The notes under the pieces: generated by a model | What the model saw: the letters and a program-made list of their open reading frames with translations, nothing else | The model's database searches: none | Told to the model about the DNA's origin: nothing | Part shown: positions 10,569 to 22,522 of the stretch, piece by piece | How positions within the stretch are numbered: the first letter of the stretch is position 1 | How the letters are laid out: the number at the start of each line of letters is the position of its first letter | DNA from: Mortierella alpina | Taxonomy: Eukaryota > Mortierellomycota > Mortierellomycetes > Mortierellales > Mortierellaceae | Direction of reading: 5' to 3' | Length of the DNA stretch: 64,000 nucleotides | Assembly: GCA_029449245.1 (NCBI GenBank) | Contig: JANATF010000001.1 | Span: forward strand, 62,001 to 126,000 | Made by a program: the position numbers and the translations under genes

Positions 10569-12876
10569 ATGGACACTCCCGCAATCGACGCCATCTTCAT
10601 CGCTCGCTTCGACACTCGTCGAGGCAACGTTCTTGAATGGTGCGAGTCCGTTGCAGGTTGGTCATTGACATCCCTTGCGCATGAACACGGCGCTTGAAGA
10701 AAGTGCTACCAGTCCTTACCAAGCCCTGCATACCGTTGCCCTCTCCATAGGTATACGGCTCGATGGTGTTGAGTTTTCAGCTCTCCCGAGCGGCCTCCAT
10801 AGCACCACCCAGGATACGATGTAGGGCGAACAAGACTCTGTCTCCAGGTGACATTCACATTTCGCCATTGCTGAGTGACCAAGCGACTGAGATGTATCCT
10901 GTCTTTGCTGCTCATAGATATTTCCATCAGGAAGGATGCGTTGGCGTAGCTGTCTTCATGAACGAGCCGGCAGACGACATCGAGCACCGCGGCGCAAGGA
11001 TGATATCTGTCGGAATCCTTGTGAAGCCTAGTGCTGAGACTGGACGATGTGGGCAAGTCTGGAAACACCTTGAGTTTCTGAGGAGCCAAGCAAGGTATGT
11101 CTGAAAACACATGCTCGTCACTCCTCTTGACCTCTGTCCTACTGACTCGCTTTGAGGCCTGTGCTGATGATCTCTCTAGACACCATATCATTCAAAATTC
11201 GGATATCACCGACTTGTCAGCTTACTTCTCAACGCATCAAGCGCAGCCGTATATCGCCGGGTCATCATCTACCAGCAAACGCGACGCCTATAGAGCCTCG
11301 AACCTGCGCAGAATTAGTCGCTCCTTCACCCTCTCAGAACCCATACAGTCCTTTCACCCCACTGCCGCCTGGTCGCAAGAGTCACAGGGAAGTGAAGATA
11401 TCCCGGAATGCCACCCCTCACGCCATTTTCTGCGGCTCGTTCAAGATATGGGGCCGTCCATCTTTGTGATTTGGAAAGCTGCCTTGCTCAAGAAACGGAT
11501 CCTCATATATACCCCGCCACCTGTTGAAACGGCATGTCTGGCTGGTAAGGGCGCAGTCCATCTTCGTTTACCAATTGAACAACATTGACGATGCAAATAC
11601 CCAAATTTAACCTCTCTTGCTCATGGTTGGTTATTAGTCTACAATATCTGCCTGATGGCGACAATACCCTTTGGCGCGGCAATCTCTCCTCAAAATAAGC
11701 CAAATGATCGGCTTCAGCCGCTGTTTTGTGTCGGCATCCACGATATGGACCATATGAAGGCTATTGCAGGAGGATACGTGGCATGTACGTCTAGGCGCTG
11801 GTGGATCGAAGTTAATGCAACGCGTGCTCCAACTGACAAGCGCTATTTTCCTTCTCTCGTTTTGAATTACAGGCACCACGGACAAGATATTTATGTTCAA
11901 ACCTCAACTCTATGATGTCCTCATTGATCTTTCCGCGTGCCCTTCCAAGATATCCTACTCAACCTCAAAACTGGCGCACCCCAAGATACAGGAGACAAGA
12001 GACATCAAAGGAGATGTCGTGCTGCAGGATGTTGGCCCGCACCTGGTGGACAATCGCCGTTACTTTGCATTGCTTCAGCAGCTAGGACGGTTTCGAAGGC
12101 AGCATGAGTGGCTGCAAAGACGGCTCTGCGTCGAAGCAGCGCTGTCGGGAGCATCTGATGTGAGGATGGAGTCATCGACACAGGACTTGGACACATCAGT
12201 ACTCTACAATGACGGATTAGTACCTCAGGGCGGTCTCAACATGTCGGACACTCTCCGAAAAATGATCACAGGTGGATGGTGGTGGTGGTATGGCGATGGC
12301 GATAGTGATGCAGAGCCCGAGGAGCATGAGTCGCTGATTCCCAGGGCTACGCAGGTGCAGGGCTTGGATTCTAACATGCAAGGTCATGATCCCAGATTAA
12401 GTAGCACCCGTTTACAGGATCTGCAGGCACAGAGCTATGGCACAACGGACATGGAGGCTATCCGGTGAGCAATTTGAATCCCGGTGTTGTTTTTCTCTCG
12501 TGCCAGTGTTGTTGTTCTCTCGTGTTTGGCACACTAACTGAACGCGAGCCACCCTCATAGATTCTTCCATAATCTGACAAGGACGATCCTCGCAGATCTT
12601 GGGCGATTGATATCGTTCAGGACCACTGCTGCCATCTTTGAGGATAGGGAGCCGCCTCCTGAGAGTGCAGACGGGAGCGAGCCTCAGTGGATCGAGATTA
12701 CCAGGGACGACATACAGGAGCTTGGGCTGGACCCTAACAGAGATGCGCCATTTATTCGGGAGCTGGGCCGCATGTATTTTGGTGCCGACATTCGACAAAG
12801 AAACTCCACGTTGAATGTGTGGTGTCATGGTCTTACCCGCCTCGCACTGTCCAGCTGCAACACCTGTTGCGGTTGA
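10569..12876 (+). CDS. DENND11/LCHN-like DENN-domain protein (DUF2347/DUF4484 type)
   Basis: Seven exons, 10569-10656, 10751-10820, 10918-11094, 11180-11544, 11638-11784, 11873-12464 and 12561-12876, join in phase to 584 residues. The N-terminus (AIFIARFDTRRGNVLEWCES, then IYFHQEGCVGVAVFMNEPAD and RGARMISVGILV) matches the upstream DENN module of the LCHN/DENND11 family. GPSIFVIWKAALLKKRILIY and PPPVETACLAVYNICLMATI match its core. Members are thought to act as Rab exchange factors or membrane-traffic regulators; the exact substrate here is unknown. A variable acidic insert (about residues 380-480) precedes the C-terminal block (ITRDDIQELGLDP, RELGRMYFGADI). The stop at 12874 is soon followed by AATAAA at 12921-12926. 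The last 30 residues after FGADI are less certain, because a further intron could exist there. Confidence 0.85.
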
Positions 12877-15506
12877 GCGGTTCTCGCGGATGGTTCTGCT
12901 GGTTGTCAATGATGTTTGACAATAAAGCGCTGGTGCTAGCATATTCCTCTTTTGCTGTTCCGCACCCACCGACTTCCTACCCGCACCCCTGCATGAATTT
13001 GTGCCATGCGCTCCTCACCATTCAAGTTTCCTTCTCCCAGTCTCCCGCGGATACTTCTTCCCCCCAGCCGAACGTTGGATAGAAATGATACATGGCTCAA
13101 AGATGCTTTTCAAGGAGCTTGAGCTGCAACTCGTAAGTCCCCAGTGCCTGACATGATGGTTGCGGAGGGGTTATTTTATGCGGAGCAAGCAAGGGGTGGG
13201 TGTCTGTCCGCCAGCACAGCCTCGGAGGTGCTCATGTATTCGCACTCTGCCTTAGCTTTCTTGTTATTGCCCCCCCCCCCCCCCCCCCCCTCCACCGTCG
13301 TATTGCGCTCCGGCCCTGTGCAAAGATACATCCCATACACACCGGCTGAGTTGAAGAAAAAGAAACTGCTGCTGGCATGACTGTAGGTTTTTCTTTTTCG
13401 TCGATGGGGGCCTCGCATCGGCAGTGCAAGCCAGTGCCTGTGTAAGGCCGCTTGCTGTACAGCATGCTGTTGCTGTCGATTGGCGCTGCTCTCGCTCGCT
13501 CACTCTCACAGACAGGTACTCAATTATTGTATTTTTTGGCCTCTTTCGTTTGTTTTTTCCCCTCTCTCTCTTTGGCCCATCCTCTCCCTCTCCCCTCGTC
13601 CCCAAGAGTTCATCCATCCATCATCCGTCGTCCTCTTTTCTCTTCTTGTTCCTCCACCTCCCCATCCCCTCGCCCACTCTCGCCTTTGTCGTCGTCCTCC
13701 ACGCTCTGCCCCAGCACCCCTTTCTGCTCGAGCTTGCCATCCGCTCCTCCTCTCGCTCTCTCTTTGCGGACCCATCCTCTCCCATCGAGCCCCACCCCTA
13801 CGACCACTTCTCAGCCGTTCAGATTCCCCTACGACAAGCGAACTCCACCCTCGAACAAAGGATAAAAGCGTAAGGTTGCCGACTGCCTCTGGCCCATCCT
13901 TCATCCAAAAAGCCTACCCCATACCCGCCTAGACTGCCCCGCCATCAGCCCTCCCCTTGTCCCATCCTCCCTTTAATATAGAGGCTCCCATCCCGAGTCT
14001 TCTCATCTCGCCACCTCACCGTCATCATCCACACCGCTCGGGTTGCCCTGCCCATACGTCACCTTACCAACTTTTTTCTCGTCGTGTTCAATGACTTGCA
14101 TCATCTCGTGCCCCTCGCTCCATCCCAATATGGTCAAGAGGGGGCTGGCCTTTTTTGTGCGGTCTAGTGCTGACACTTTGGACGACGGGGCCTCTCTGTA
14201 CACGCTTTGTATTTGTGTTGATATCTCCAAGTTCTTTCTGCCCGTTCTTCAACGCCCCTCTTCACCCGCGTTGTTGTGGTTCCATGTGTGTTCATTTCCT
14301 GCCCATGTATCAGTGTGTGCATGATGTCTCGATTTTTTCTCTTTCTCCTTCTCCCTGCACTCTTTATTTTGTGAGTGTATGTGATGCGGCAAAGGGATGG
14401 GCATATTCAAAGGCCCTCTTCAATGTTCAGCGACCCGATACCAATCTACCGGGGAAACAAAGGGCCCTTTTTTTCCCCTGCTATACTTCTGTTTCGAACG
14501 CGCCCCGTCTTCCAGACCACTCTGAACGACCGCCTGTGTGGGCCGCAAATGGCCCATCTGATACTCTCGTCCCCCTCGCCTCTCCACATCGCAGTCGCCT
14601 TGTATCCACCTGGACAGCTCTTTTCCACCTTCTTTGTGCTGTTTCCATGCTCTTGAATATTGCGTATTTGTCGCTGCTCCAGAAAAGCTCTACTGACTGC
14701 AGTTATCGCTTTGTAAGAGTTCCGCGTGCCGCCTCATCAGGTCCATGAGCTTGTTCTCCTCCTTTTGCACAATGGCATGGCTCCTTGCACAATGACTACA
14801 CATTCTGGCTTTTCTTTGGCCCCTTCATCGATGGCCTGGTCCTTTCTTTTTTATTTCGCCCTTTTTCTCGTGAGCCATGCAGTCCGCATTTTGGCTTGCA
14901 GTCTTGCCTGGAGATCTTTTTCTGTGTTTATGAAGTTCAAACCATCTTTTCTCTCTCTTTCTCTCTCCCTCTCTCTCGCCCTTCCTTCTCTCTCTCTCTC
15001 CCCTCTCTTGCGTCCGTTCCTACTTGTATCTCCTAAACTCGACTTTTTTCAACCGACAATTGACTCAACCCTGGGCTGCTAAAACGTGCACAGCCGACGC
15101 TCCAGTTTCAGCTTCCTCACTCGGCCACTCACTCCCCTGTCCTATTGGACAATCTCCGAAGATAGCTTATTTTTCGACCAGGAACAGGAAAGAACAGTTT
15201 GTGCGTTGGATGGGCAGTGAACCATTTGAGTCTGCGTGCGCAGTACAAGGGTACAAGGGTGATGCACTGGGATACAAGGAGTGCGCTGAAAAGAGACATG
15301 TGGAGGCAGCTAGAGAGCCAGGCCCGAAATGAGCGAGAATGCTCGAGTGCGAGAACAAGAAGGGGGAGCCCGTCGCTTATTACACTTGCTCCTCACCACC
15401 AGCCGGTTTGCGCTTCAGAAACAAGTGCTAATGCATGTCATTCCTTGATCGTTTATAGAAGGACAAGAACTTCTCTTTTATTTTCTTTCCGAGGCCCTGA
15501 ATTCCC
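12877..15506. other. 2.6-kb pyrimidine-rich intergenic region with C21 homopolymer
   Basis: There is no supportable gene. After the polyadenylation-like AATAAA at 12921 comes a run of 21 C at 13270-13290. From about 13500 to 15100 the plus strand is extremely C+T-rich, with (CT)n-like runs near 14950-15010. All long ORFs here are Ser/Leu/Pro-rich products of that bias. The most likely content is the promoter and a long pyrimidine-rich leader of the downstream phosphatase gene. An unannotated noncoding RNA cannot be excluded. Confidence 0.5.
13270..13290. repeat. Poly(C) homopolymer, 21 nt
   Basis: An uninterrupted run of 21 C. Its length may be inexact, since such runs are prone to sequencing slippage. 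Confidence 0.9.
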
Positions 15507-17413
15507 ATGTCGGGCAAGAGCAAAGCGTCAAAGGAACAAGGTAGGATCAACAGCTGCTTTGACATACTCGTTTTTTTACTAGCAGCAGGTCTTCGTCTGG
15601 ACTAGCAGCAGGTCTTCGTCTGGACATACAAAAGCCCATCATCCCTTCCATCATCCTTTCTTTCTGTTCAGCTTGTATATTCTATGCCTGTCATGTTGTA
15701 TTGTTTGCTGTCTCTCTCTCTCACTGTCTCTTCTCGGCTGTCGTTGGCTGGGCATGAGTGATGGATTACCTCACGGCATCGTCTCCTCTTGTCACCTGGC
15801 CTTCCCCGTCTTCGCTATCATCCCCTTTGTCTGATCATTGACAGATGCAACTCTATCAATACCTATTAGTTTCCTCGGACAACCCTTTGAGTGACCTGTC
15901 CTCGGGAGCCAACTCTGCAGCTCCTTTGAACAATCATGGCGGAAACACCTCTGGCAGCACTGACAACGGCGGCAATGGCAATAATGGCGGTAACCAGAAC
16001 CACGCAACCAGCACCCCCACGTCGCCAACCTCGGTGAAGTCGCGCAAGAGTCCCATCGAATCCAAAGCCCAGAAACCCTCGTTTCTGTCTCTTATCTTTT
16101 GCTGTGGCGCCAACTTTGTCAACGACAGTGATGCTTCCTTGCAGGTTGGACCTACTCGTTCTTCGACCGTAACAATCGGCAACGGACCTGGAAAGAAGGC
16201 AGTGACTGGTAATGCGGCGGATGAGAAGATTCTTCCTGCTCAACCCGCTGCTACAGATGCTGAGGCTGGCCTGACCCTCGAAGACAATGCTGGGGTAAGT
16301 GTGCGCCTTTTAGGCACTCAGTCGCTAGTGAATGACAGGACCGACGTTGATCTCCCGCTTGAGCCGAGCTAAGGGTTGACAGACGTTGCTACTCAACTGC
16401 ACCTTTCGTGGACTGGATTTGCAGTCTGAACGAACTCAGGGAGACCTGGAAGGAGCAAGAAGGATGAACTTAGAGTGTCACTGCACAAGATCAGGGTCAC
16501 CGCGCCTTGTAAATTCGCAGCTTATTAACAACCATCTGCCTCTATCAACTTCTCTTTGTAGGAGAATATTCATTCACACGAACTGGAGCTCCCTGGATTA
16601 CTGGGACCTATTGCACCGGAGCATGTAGGCAAGAAGTGTCTGGTACTCGATCTTGATGAAACCCTGGTTCACAGCTCGTTCAAGGTATGTTAAGAGGATG
16701 AATTTTGCTTGCAAATGCTCTGTCTTTTGCTACTATGGTGAACTGACTGTCCTGGTTTGTATACCCTTAGCTGATTCCCCAAGCCGACTATGTGGTCCCG
16801 GTCGAAATCGACAATCAGTCGCATAATGTCTATGTGATCAAGCGACCAGGCGTGGACACCTTCCTGCAGAAAATGGGGGAACTCTACGAAGTGGTCATTT
16901 TCACAGCCAGTTTGTCAAAGGTAATGGGCTGATATTTGGCATTGAGTGTAGGTAATGATTCTTGGAATGCTTCTCAGCAGTGACTGATAATACGACACGC
17001 ATTTTATAGTACGCGGACCCCGTCCTCGACATGCTGGATATCCACCGCGTGATTAAGCATCGCCTTTTCAGAGAGTCCTGCTTTAACCACAAAGGAAATT
17101 ACGTGAAGGTAAAAGGAATTGAGTCTCAACAAACTTGATCTCTCACACTGCCTGCCACAGTGACACTCATGCCGAGCTTCTGTCGCATATATAGGATCTC
17201 TCTGTAATAGGCCGGGATCTAAAGAACACCATCATCATTGATAACTCCCCAGCCAGTTACATCTTCCACCAGACCAATGCGGTCCCCATCTCGTCATGGT
17301 TCAACGACCCGCATGATACCGAGCTGCTGGATCTTATTCCTTTCCTGGCAGACATGACGGTGGTAGACGATGTCAATCCGATTTTGGATATGGTTAATGG
17401 AGAGCAACAATAA
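15507..17413 (+). CDS. PSR1/SCP-type FCP1-homology protein phosphatase
   Basis: Proposed exons 15507-15540, 15870-16294, 16562-16684, 16771-16920, 17010-17108 and 17195-17413 give 349 residues. The C-terminal 190 residues are a complete FCP1/NIF HAD phosphatase: [17 protein letters not shown] with the DxDxT nucleophile motif at about residue 183, [33 protein letters not shown], and [19 protein letters not shown] carrying the lysine and the distal Asp. It ends in the usual NIF-domain way ([10 protein letters not shown]). The Ser/Asn-rich N-terminus has a Cys pair (LIFCCGA), as in yeast Psr1/Psr2, which are plasma-membrane anchored and act in sodium and general stress responses; lipid anchoring here is inference. 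The first exon (M-S-G-K-S-K...) is less certain. An alternative is a start at ATG 15845. Confidence 0.88.
15578..15623. repeat. Perfect 23-bp tandem duplication in first intron
   Basis: Two adjacent identical copies of a 23-bp unit beginning ACTAGCAGCAGG occupy 15578-15600 and 15601-15623, inside the proposed first intron of the phosphatase gene. Confidence 0.9.
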
Positions 17414-17850
17414 TACCTGGGCCACTTTAGGCGGTACCTCCCTCCAGTGAGCTCCCACTCGTCTCGATCTACACGTATATAATTCGTTTCATATTTTTTT
17501 TACCCCTTCCTACCTGTCCCACTTCCCCCGCCCCTTCCCCTTTGATGACTCTTGCGATGAACCAAGAACGAGGATGCAGTCCTAAAAGAAGAAAAGAAAA
17601 GAAAAAAAAAAGAAAAACACACACACTATGATATTGCCGTAAGACTAAGCGCCCTCTTCCGAATAATATTTTGACCGCAGGCACGCACACAGTTGTCCTT
17701 TGCACATATGCATTTTGTCAATTCTGTCGCTAATACCTCCTCCTCGACCGCTGACTGCTCCATCCCAGGCTTCGCCGAAGAGAAAAGAATATACACGCAC
17801 ATTGGTACATTTGATCGCATGCTCACCTCTATTAGATGCGCTGCTTAGCT
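17414..17850. other. Convergent 3' region between phosphatase and prefoldin genes
   Basis: This 437-bp stretch between two opposing stop codons contains A-rich and T-rich runs (around 17490 and 17590-17620) and no supported gene. Confidence 0.5.
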
Positions 17851-18764
17851 TTATTGCTCCTCTCCTGCCGCGTCAGCCTTTGCTCTTGCGAGACGCCTTT
17901 GTTTCACATCCCAGTTGTACACACGCGCAGTGTTGACCTCCATGGTAGTGATCTGGTCCCTCAAGTAGGCCAGGTCCTCCTCAGTGTTATTGAGCGTCTT
18001 TAATGCAGCCGCCAACTTGGATGCCAGCAACTCTGATGCCTCCTCGACAGGGTATTCCAGCATGACATTGGCCTGAATGATAGAGTGTTTTTTTTAGACA
18101 GAAAAAGTTGTGAGATCTTTAGCCGGCTCAAGGGTTCGAACCATGAAGAATGACAACATGTGCAGCATCCTTCATTCGCTTTGTTAAGCCTCGGTGACCA
18201 CTTACTCCGAGCCAAAGGCAGACTTTTCCTGTGGGTTGAATCTTGGCGGTAGCGTATAATGTGTCGTTCAGCTCATACATGGTCTCAATTTCCTTAGTAC
18301 CGTCTCCATCGTCCCCTTGTGATTGAAGGAACTGGACCATTTCCAGAGTCTTGCGAATCTCGGGGATCTTGGCGTCGAGATTCCTTTTGCGCTGCAACAT
18401 ATTCACCTCCATGAACTTGTACTTGCTAAAGTCGATAAATGAAATACGCTTGGAGATTAGCGAAGAGCTTCCTTACTATTAGAAGACACCCTGCTCTCTT
18501 ATGATACGCTTTGCGAGTCTCAAGTAGCTCCTTTCCGTAACAGCAAGCTGTCCATGAACCATGACAAATCCCTCTTTTGGAAAGCGCCCTGTTGTACGGC
18601 CGTCGACACCAAAGTTGCCTCTCCAGTTGAGAATGCATTAGCACTTACGCCACGGCCTCCTGAAACTTCTTCAACACGATCTCGACAGGCTCCTGCTCGC
18701 TGACATGGTCCTCCACGTTCTCGACAAAAGGCGCCTTTGGGATTCCTCGAGGATTGGTCTCCAT
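17851..18764 (-). CDS. Prefoldin subunit 3 (VBP1/Pac10-like)
   Basis: Minus-strand exons 18649-18764, 18206-18425 and 17851-18072 join in phase to 185 residues, the usual size. Prefoldin is a hexameric cytosolic co-chaperone that hands nascent actin and tubulin to the CCT chaperonin; subunit 3 is one of its alpha-type subunits. The N-terminus (GIPKAPFVENVEDHV) is the family signature. It is followed by the coiled-coil hairpin: KFMEVNMLQRKRNLDAKIPE, a beta-hairpin region with YELNDTLYATAKI and VCLWLGANVMLEYP, and a second helix ending NTARVYNWDVKQRR. It shares a 206-bp divergent promoter with the KH-domain gene. Confidence 0.95.
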
Positions 18765-18970
18765 GGTGTATGTAGGGTCAAGTGGGTTGATCAGATGAGA
18801 GTTGGACCAGGAGTCGCTCTGAACGCGCTCTCTTGCACCAAGAAAGATTATATTTAAATCCGAGCCACAACGTCACGCACTCTTATTTCCAGGAGCCTGC
18901 TGGTGTTTATGTTTCCCCTCTTGTCCCCGTTCTCTCCTCAGCACTCCCAAACACCGTCATTATCTCCACT
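18765..18970. promoter_or_regulatory. 206-bp bidirectional promoter
   Basis: This lies between the start codons of prefoldin 3 (minus) and the KH protein (plus). An AT-rich core (GATTATATTTAAAT at 18846-18859) sits near the middle and could serve as a TATA region for either gene. Confidence 0.5.
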
Positions 18971-21900
18971 ATGCCATCCGACACACCTGCTCAGGATGCC
19001 GCCGGTGCACCAGCACCCAAGGTCGACTTTACCTCCGCCCTCGCCAAAGTCAAGGCCATCGCAGCCAAACTCGGCAGCTCTGCGAACAATGCTGCACCAC
19101 CAGCTCCTGCCCCTGCTGCCTCCGCCACCATTAAGCGGCCCTACGAGGATGACTCCTATGGCGTCAATCAGGACAGTCGCAGCGATGACGGTTACGGAAA
19201 GAGAATGGCATATGACTCTGGACGAGGTATGTCTTGGCGCCGATCTCTCCTCATCATTCCCAGTTGTTGCCACTCTTTTCCGTAATTTACTGTGGTCTAA
19301 CGAGAGTCAAATTTTTTTTCTCTTTACAGACTCAGCCCCCGTTCACCGTCCTGGACTTGGTGCGCAGGTCTCGCACTATGCACCGCCTATGCGCAACGAA
19401 CATTCTATTCAAGAAGAGATGGGGGTACCCGGCAACCTCGTTGGTTTAATTATTGGAAGAGGAGGCGAGAACTTGAAGAGGATCGAGCGTGAGACTGGGT
19501 GCAAAGTACAGTTTTCGCAAGGTAACGAACGGATCGGAAAATTGTAGCACGAGATCGAGCTAAACCCGATCGAGCAACCCGTTGCTTACAAGGCTGTTGA
19601 CACTGTTACCTCTTTCTTCACCACTCTCTAGACGGCAACCCTGGCGATCGTGAACGCTTCGTCAACATCATTGGACAGCCCGTCGGCATTGCCGATGCAA
19701 AGCGTCAGATCCAAGAAATCGTCACAAGCTCGCAGTCTGGAGATCGCTTTGGCGGAGCTGGCGGAGCTGGCGGAGCTGGTGGAGGTGGCTATGGAGGAGG
19801 TTCAGGTTATGGTGGAGGTGGAAGCTATGGCATTGGTGGAGGCGGAGGCGGTGGATACGGCCGCGGTGGCAACACAGCCACAATGCAAATCCCGAGCACC
19901 AAAGTTGGCCTTGTTATTGGGCGTGGCGGCGAAACCATCCGCGATTTGCAGGATCGAAGCGGTGCACGCATTGCAGTGACCCCCTCGCCAATGGATCAGA
20001 CCTCACCCTCAAGAACAGTTTCAATCACCGGCGACGATGGCGCCATCGAGCGCGCGAAGTCTTTCATTGAGGAGATTGTCAACGACATGGCACCCCGTGG
20101 CGGTTTTGGCGGTGGTGGTGGTGGTGGTGGTGGTGGTTATCAGAGCACACCCCCTGTCACTATGACTGTCCCTCAGGAGTCGATTGGATTGGTCATTGGA
20201 CGTGGTGGTGAGACCGTGAAGCAGCTCCAGATCCAGTCCCGGGCAAAGATTCAGGTGCAGCAGGTCGATCCAAGTGTACCCCCTCCTGCTGAACGTACGA
20301 TTAACTTGTTTGGACCCCCTGAGGCCGTGGAATACGCAAAGCAGCTCATCATGGAAAAGGTCGACGGAGCGGTAAGTTATTTCTATCCCCTATCCTCACT
20401 CTATTCTTGTGTTGGCGGATTATGCAAATCAGGGTTGTTTGCTTTTCACATGAGTCAGATTTACCAAAAGGTACCAGGCTTGGAACCATCAGCAGCGAGT
20501 CAGGAATTACGAGGAGGTGCTAAGCAAATGATCCCCCACCCTCTGTCGACAACTGGACAAGCGACAAGCAAAGAAAATGAACAATATTGGATGTGTAGCA
20601 GCCATCATAGGATCGCAAACACCACTGGACTTGCCGGATGCAGAGACTCGCTGTAGGCTTGGGCACTTCCACATTGTTTGGACGGTGAGCACGTATATCG
20701 CTTGGCATTCGATGTGCTACGTGTGGTGTCGGCTTACATTTCATTGCTCGGGTATTGCACCAGGTCGCGCATGCTTGACTCGACTCGTATGGAATGTTAT
20801 CTCGCAAAGTCCACAGATTCTGTTTTCGTCATGCTATTGATCGATGGACAATCCTGAATGATGGGTGTGCGGCATGCTCGTTTATGGGCTCGTCTTTCGT
20901 GACCCTTGCCAGTAGGCGACCTGCAACCAGTTACCAGTCATTATGCGTTCACTTCCAGTTTCATTTTTATTGTGGTGTTCTTGCCTGTGCTTGGTTTTTT
21001 TTTCAGCATGGTCTTTTTTTCAGGCACCTCTTGAGGACAGTTTGTTGGATATGACTATCCCGGAGCGCGAGGAACTAAAAAGAATTGTGGACTTGTTCGT
21101 GAATGGCCAGATGTAAATTGATAATCCTTTCTATTTCTCTATTTCTCCCTATGAACTTTTGCTGTGTGAAAACAAACAAAAACTGTCTTTCGCATCGCCC
21201 TTGCATATGCCTCGTCTTGCTGTTTCAACAACCTCACCCAAAAACGAAATGCTTGTGCGAAAATGTGCCGATTGTTGCGCTTTTGTTTATGTTTGCCAAC
21301 ATGGATGTCTGCAAATCTCGCCTCGTGTTTCTCGCCTTTGCCTTTGATGACGACCATCATGTATCTCCGATATGGACGCGCTTTTCTCTGTTTGGTTTAT
21401 CAAAAAATGTTAGCGCGACAACGATCGCTACGGCGGACGCGACCAAGGGTATGTGAGCCATTGCAAATTGCTATGTATCTTGCCTCATCAAGAATGAGCC
21501 GCCAAGATTGCTAACAAATCTACCCTCTATTGATTAGTGGATATGGAGGCCAAAGCTACGGTGGATATCAGCAGCAGCAGCAGTATCAACAGCCAGCACA
21601 GTCACCCGCAGCCGGTGCATATGGACAGCAATATGGTAGCTACACTGCTCCCGCCGCAACAACAGCTGCATCAACAGCCGGATACACACCTGAGCAGCAG
21701 GCTGCCTATGCTCAATACTACGGTTATCAATATGGCACAGGTAAGATATTTTTTTCAAGAACGATCATAGCTGAACGTGAACTATGGCAAGGAAGTGCTG
21801 ACGCATGTTTTTGCTATTGCCTTATATAAACGCAGGCTATCCAGCATCCTCTACAGGTACGAGTGCGGCCCCTGGTGCAGATGCAACAGCCGCTACGGCC

Positions 21901-22374
21901 TCGGCAGGCGCTGATGCCTCTGCTTACAGTGCCTATTATGCTGGCCAATATGGAGCTGCCACGCCCGCTTCCTCGAGTGCTCCAGCCTCGGCAGCTGCAC
22001 CTGCAGCAGCCGGTGTGGTAGCAGCACCCACTACTAGCGATGCATCCGCAGCGGCTGCGCCCGACTACTCGGCATACTATGCCCAGCAGGGATACAACCA
22101 GGAAGCCTATCAGCAGTACTATAGCCAATACTATGGATACCCTGCCACCTCAGGAGCTGGAGCAGATGCTGCGTCGACCACTGCTCCCGGCACCTCTTCG
22201 TCTTCCACGCCTGCTGTAAATGCGGGATCATCGTATGGATCTGCCGCGGTTGCCGATAGCCATGCTGCTGCTGCTGTTGATGCTTCTGCCACTGCCACTG
22301 CCACTGCCGCCGGTGCCGAAACTGCTCCCGCTGCCGATAGCACTGGATCGACATCGACGGAAGAGAACAAGTAG
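18971..22374 (+). CDS. Triple-KH FUBP/KHSRP-like nucleic-acid-binding protein
   Basis: Exons 18971-19226, 19330-19521, 19632-20371, 21414-21448, 21538-21740 and 21836-22374 give 654 residues. Three KH domains carry the invariant GxxG loop: VGLIIGRGGENLKRIERETG, VGLVIGRGGETIRDLQDRSG and IGLVIGRGGETVKQLQIQSR. They are separated by Gly-rich linkers (GGAGGAGGAGGGG; a run of about ten Gly before KH3). The C-terminal third is Tyr/Gln/Ala/Gly low complexity (QSYGGYQQQQQYQQP, many SAYY/AQYYG motifs), like the Tyr-rich activation region of FUBP proteins and prone to phase separation. Family roles are single-stranded DNA/RNA binding in transcription and mRNA decay or splicing. The 1042-nt intron 3 contains a possible alternative exon at 21024-21116. 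AATAAA lies at 22392-22397. Confidence 0.9.
21024..21116 (+). other. Possible alternative or cassette exon inside KH-gene intron
   Basis: A strong acceptor (T-run then CAG) is followed by 30 in-phase codons beginning A-P-L-E-D-S-L-L-D-M and ending at TAA 21114. Joined to the exon ending at 20371 it would truncate the protein after KH3. Using the internal donor GTGAAT would instead add 25 residues before the Tyr-rich tail in phase. Confidence 0.4.
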
Positions 22375-22522
22375 AATATCAGTGTCCATGAAATAAAAGT
22401 TGCAGTATTTGCCCTCCAGATTTGTTCTCTTACGTGCTCCAGTCTTTGTTCTCATTTTTTCCGACCTTTCAACGATCTGCATTTGTTCGTTCCTTCAACA
22501 CCAACCTACTACGCGCACAACG

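Noticed and set aside
13424-13932. Several overlapping 130-150-codon frames in the pyrimidine-rich region
   Set aside because: All three frames are open because CT-rich DNA lacks stop codons; the products are Ser/Pro/Leu only.
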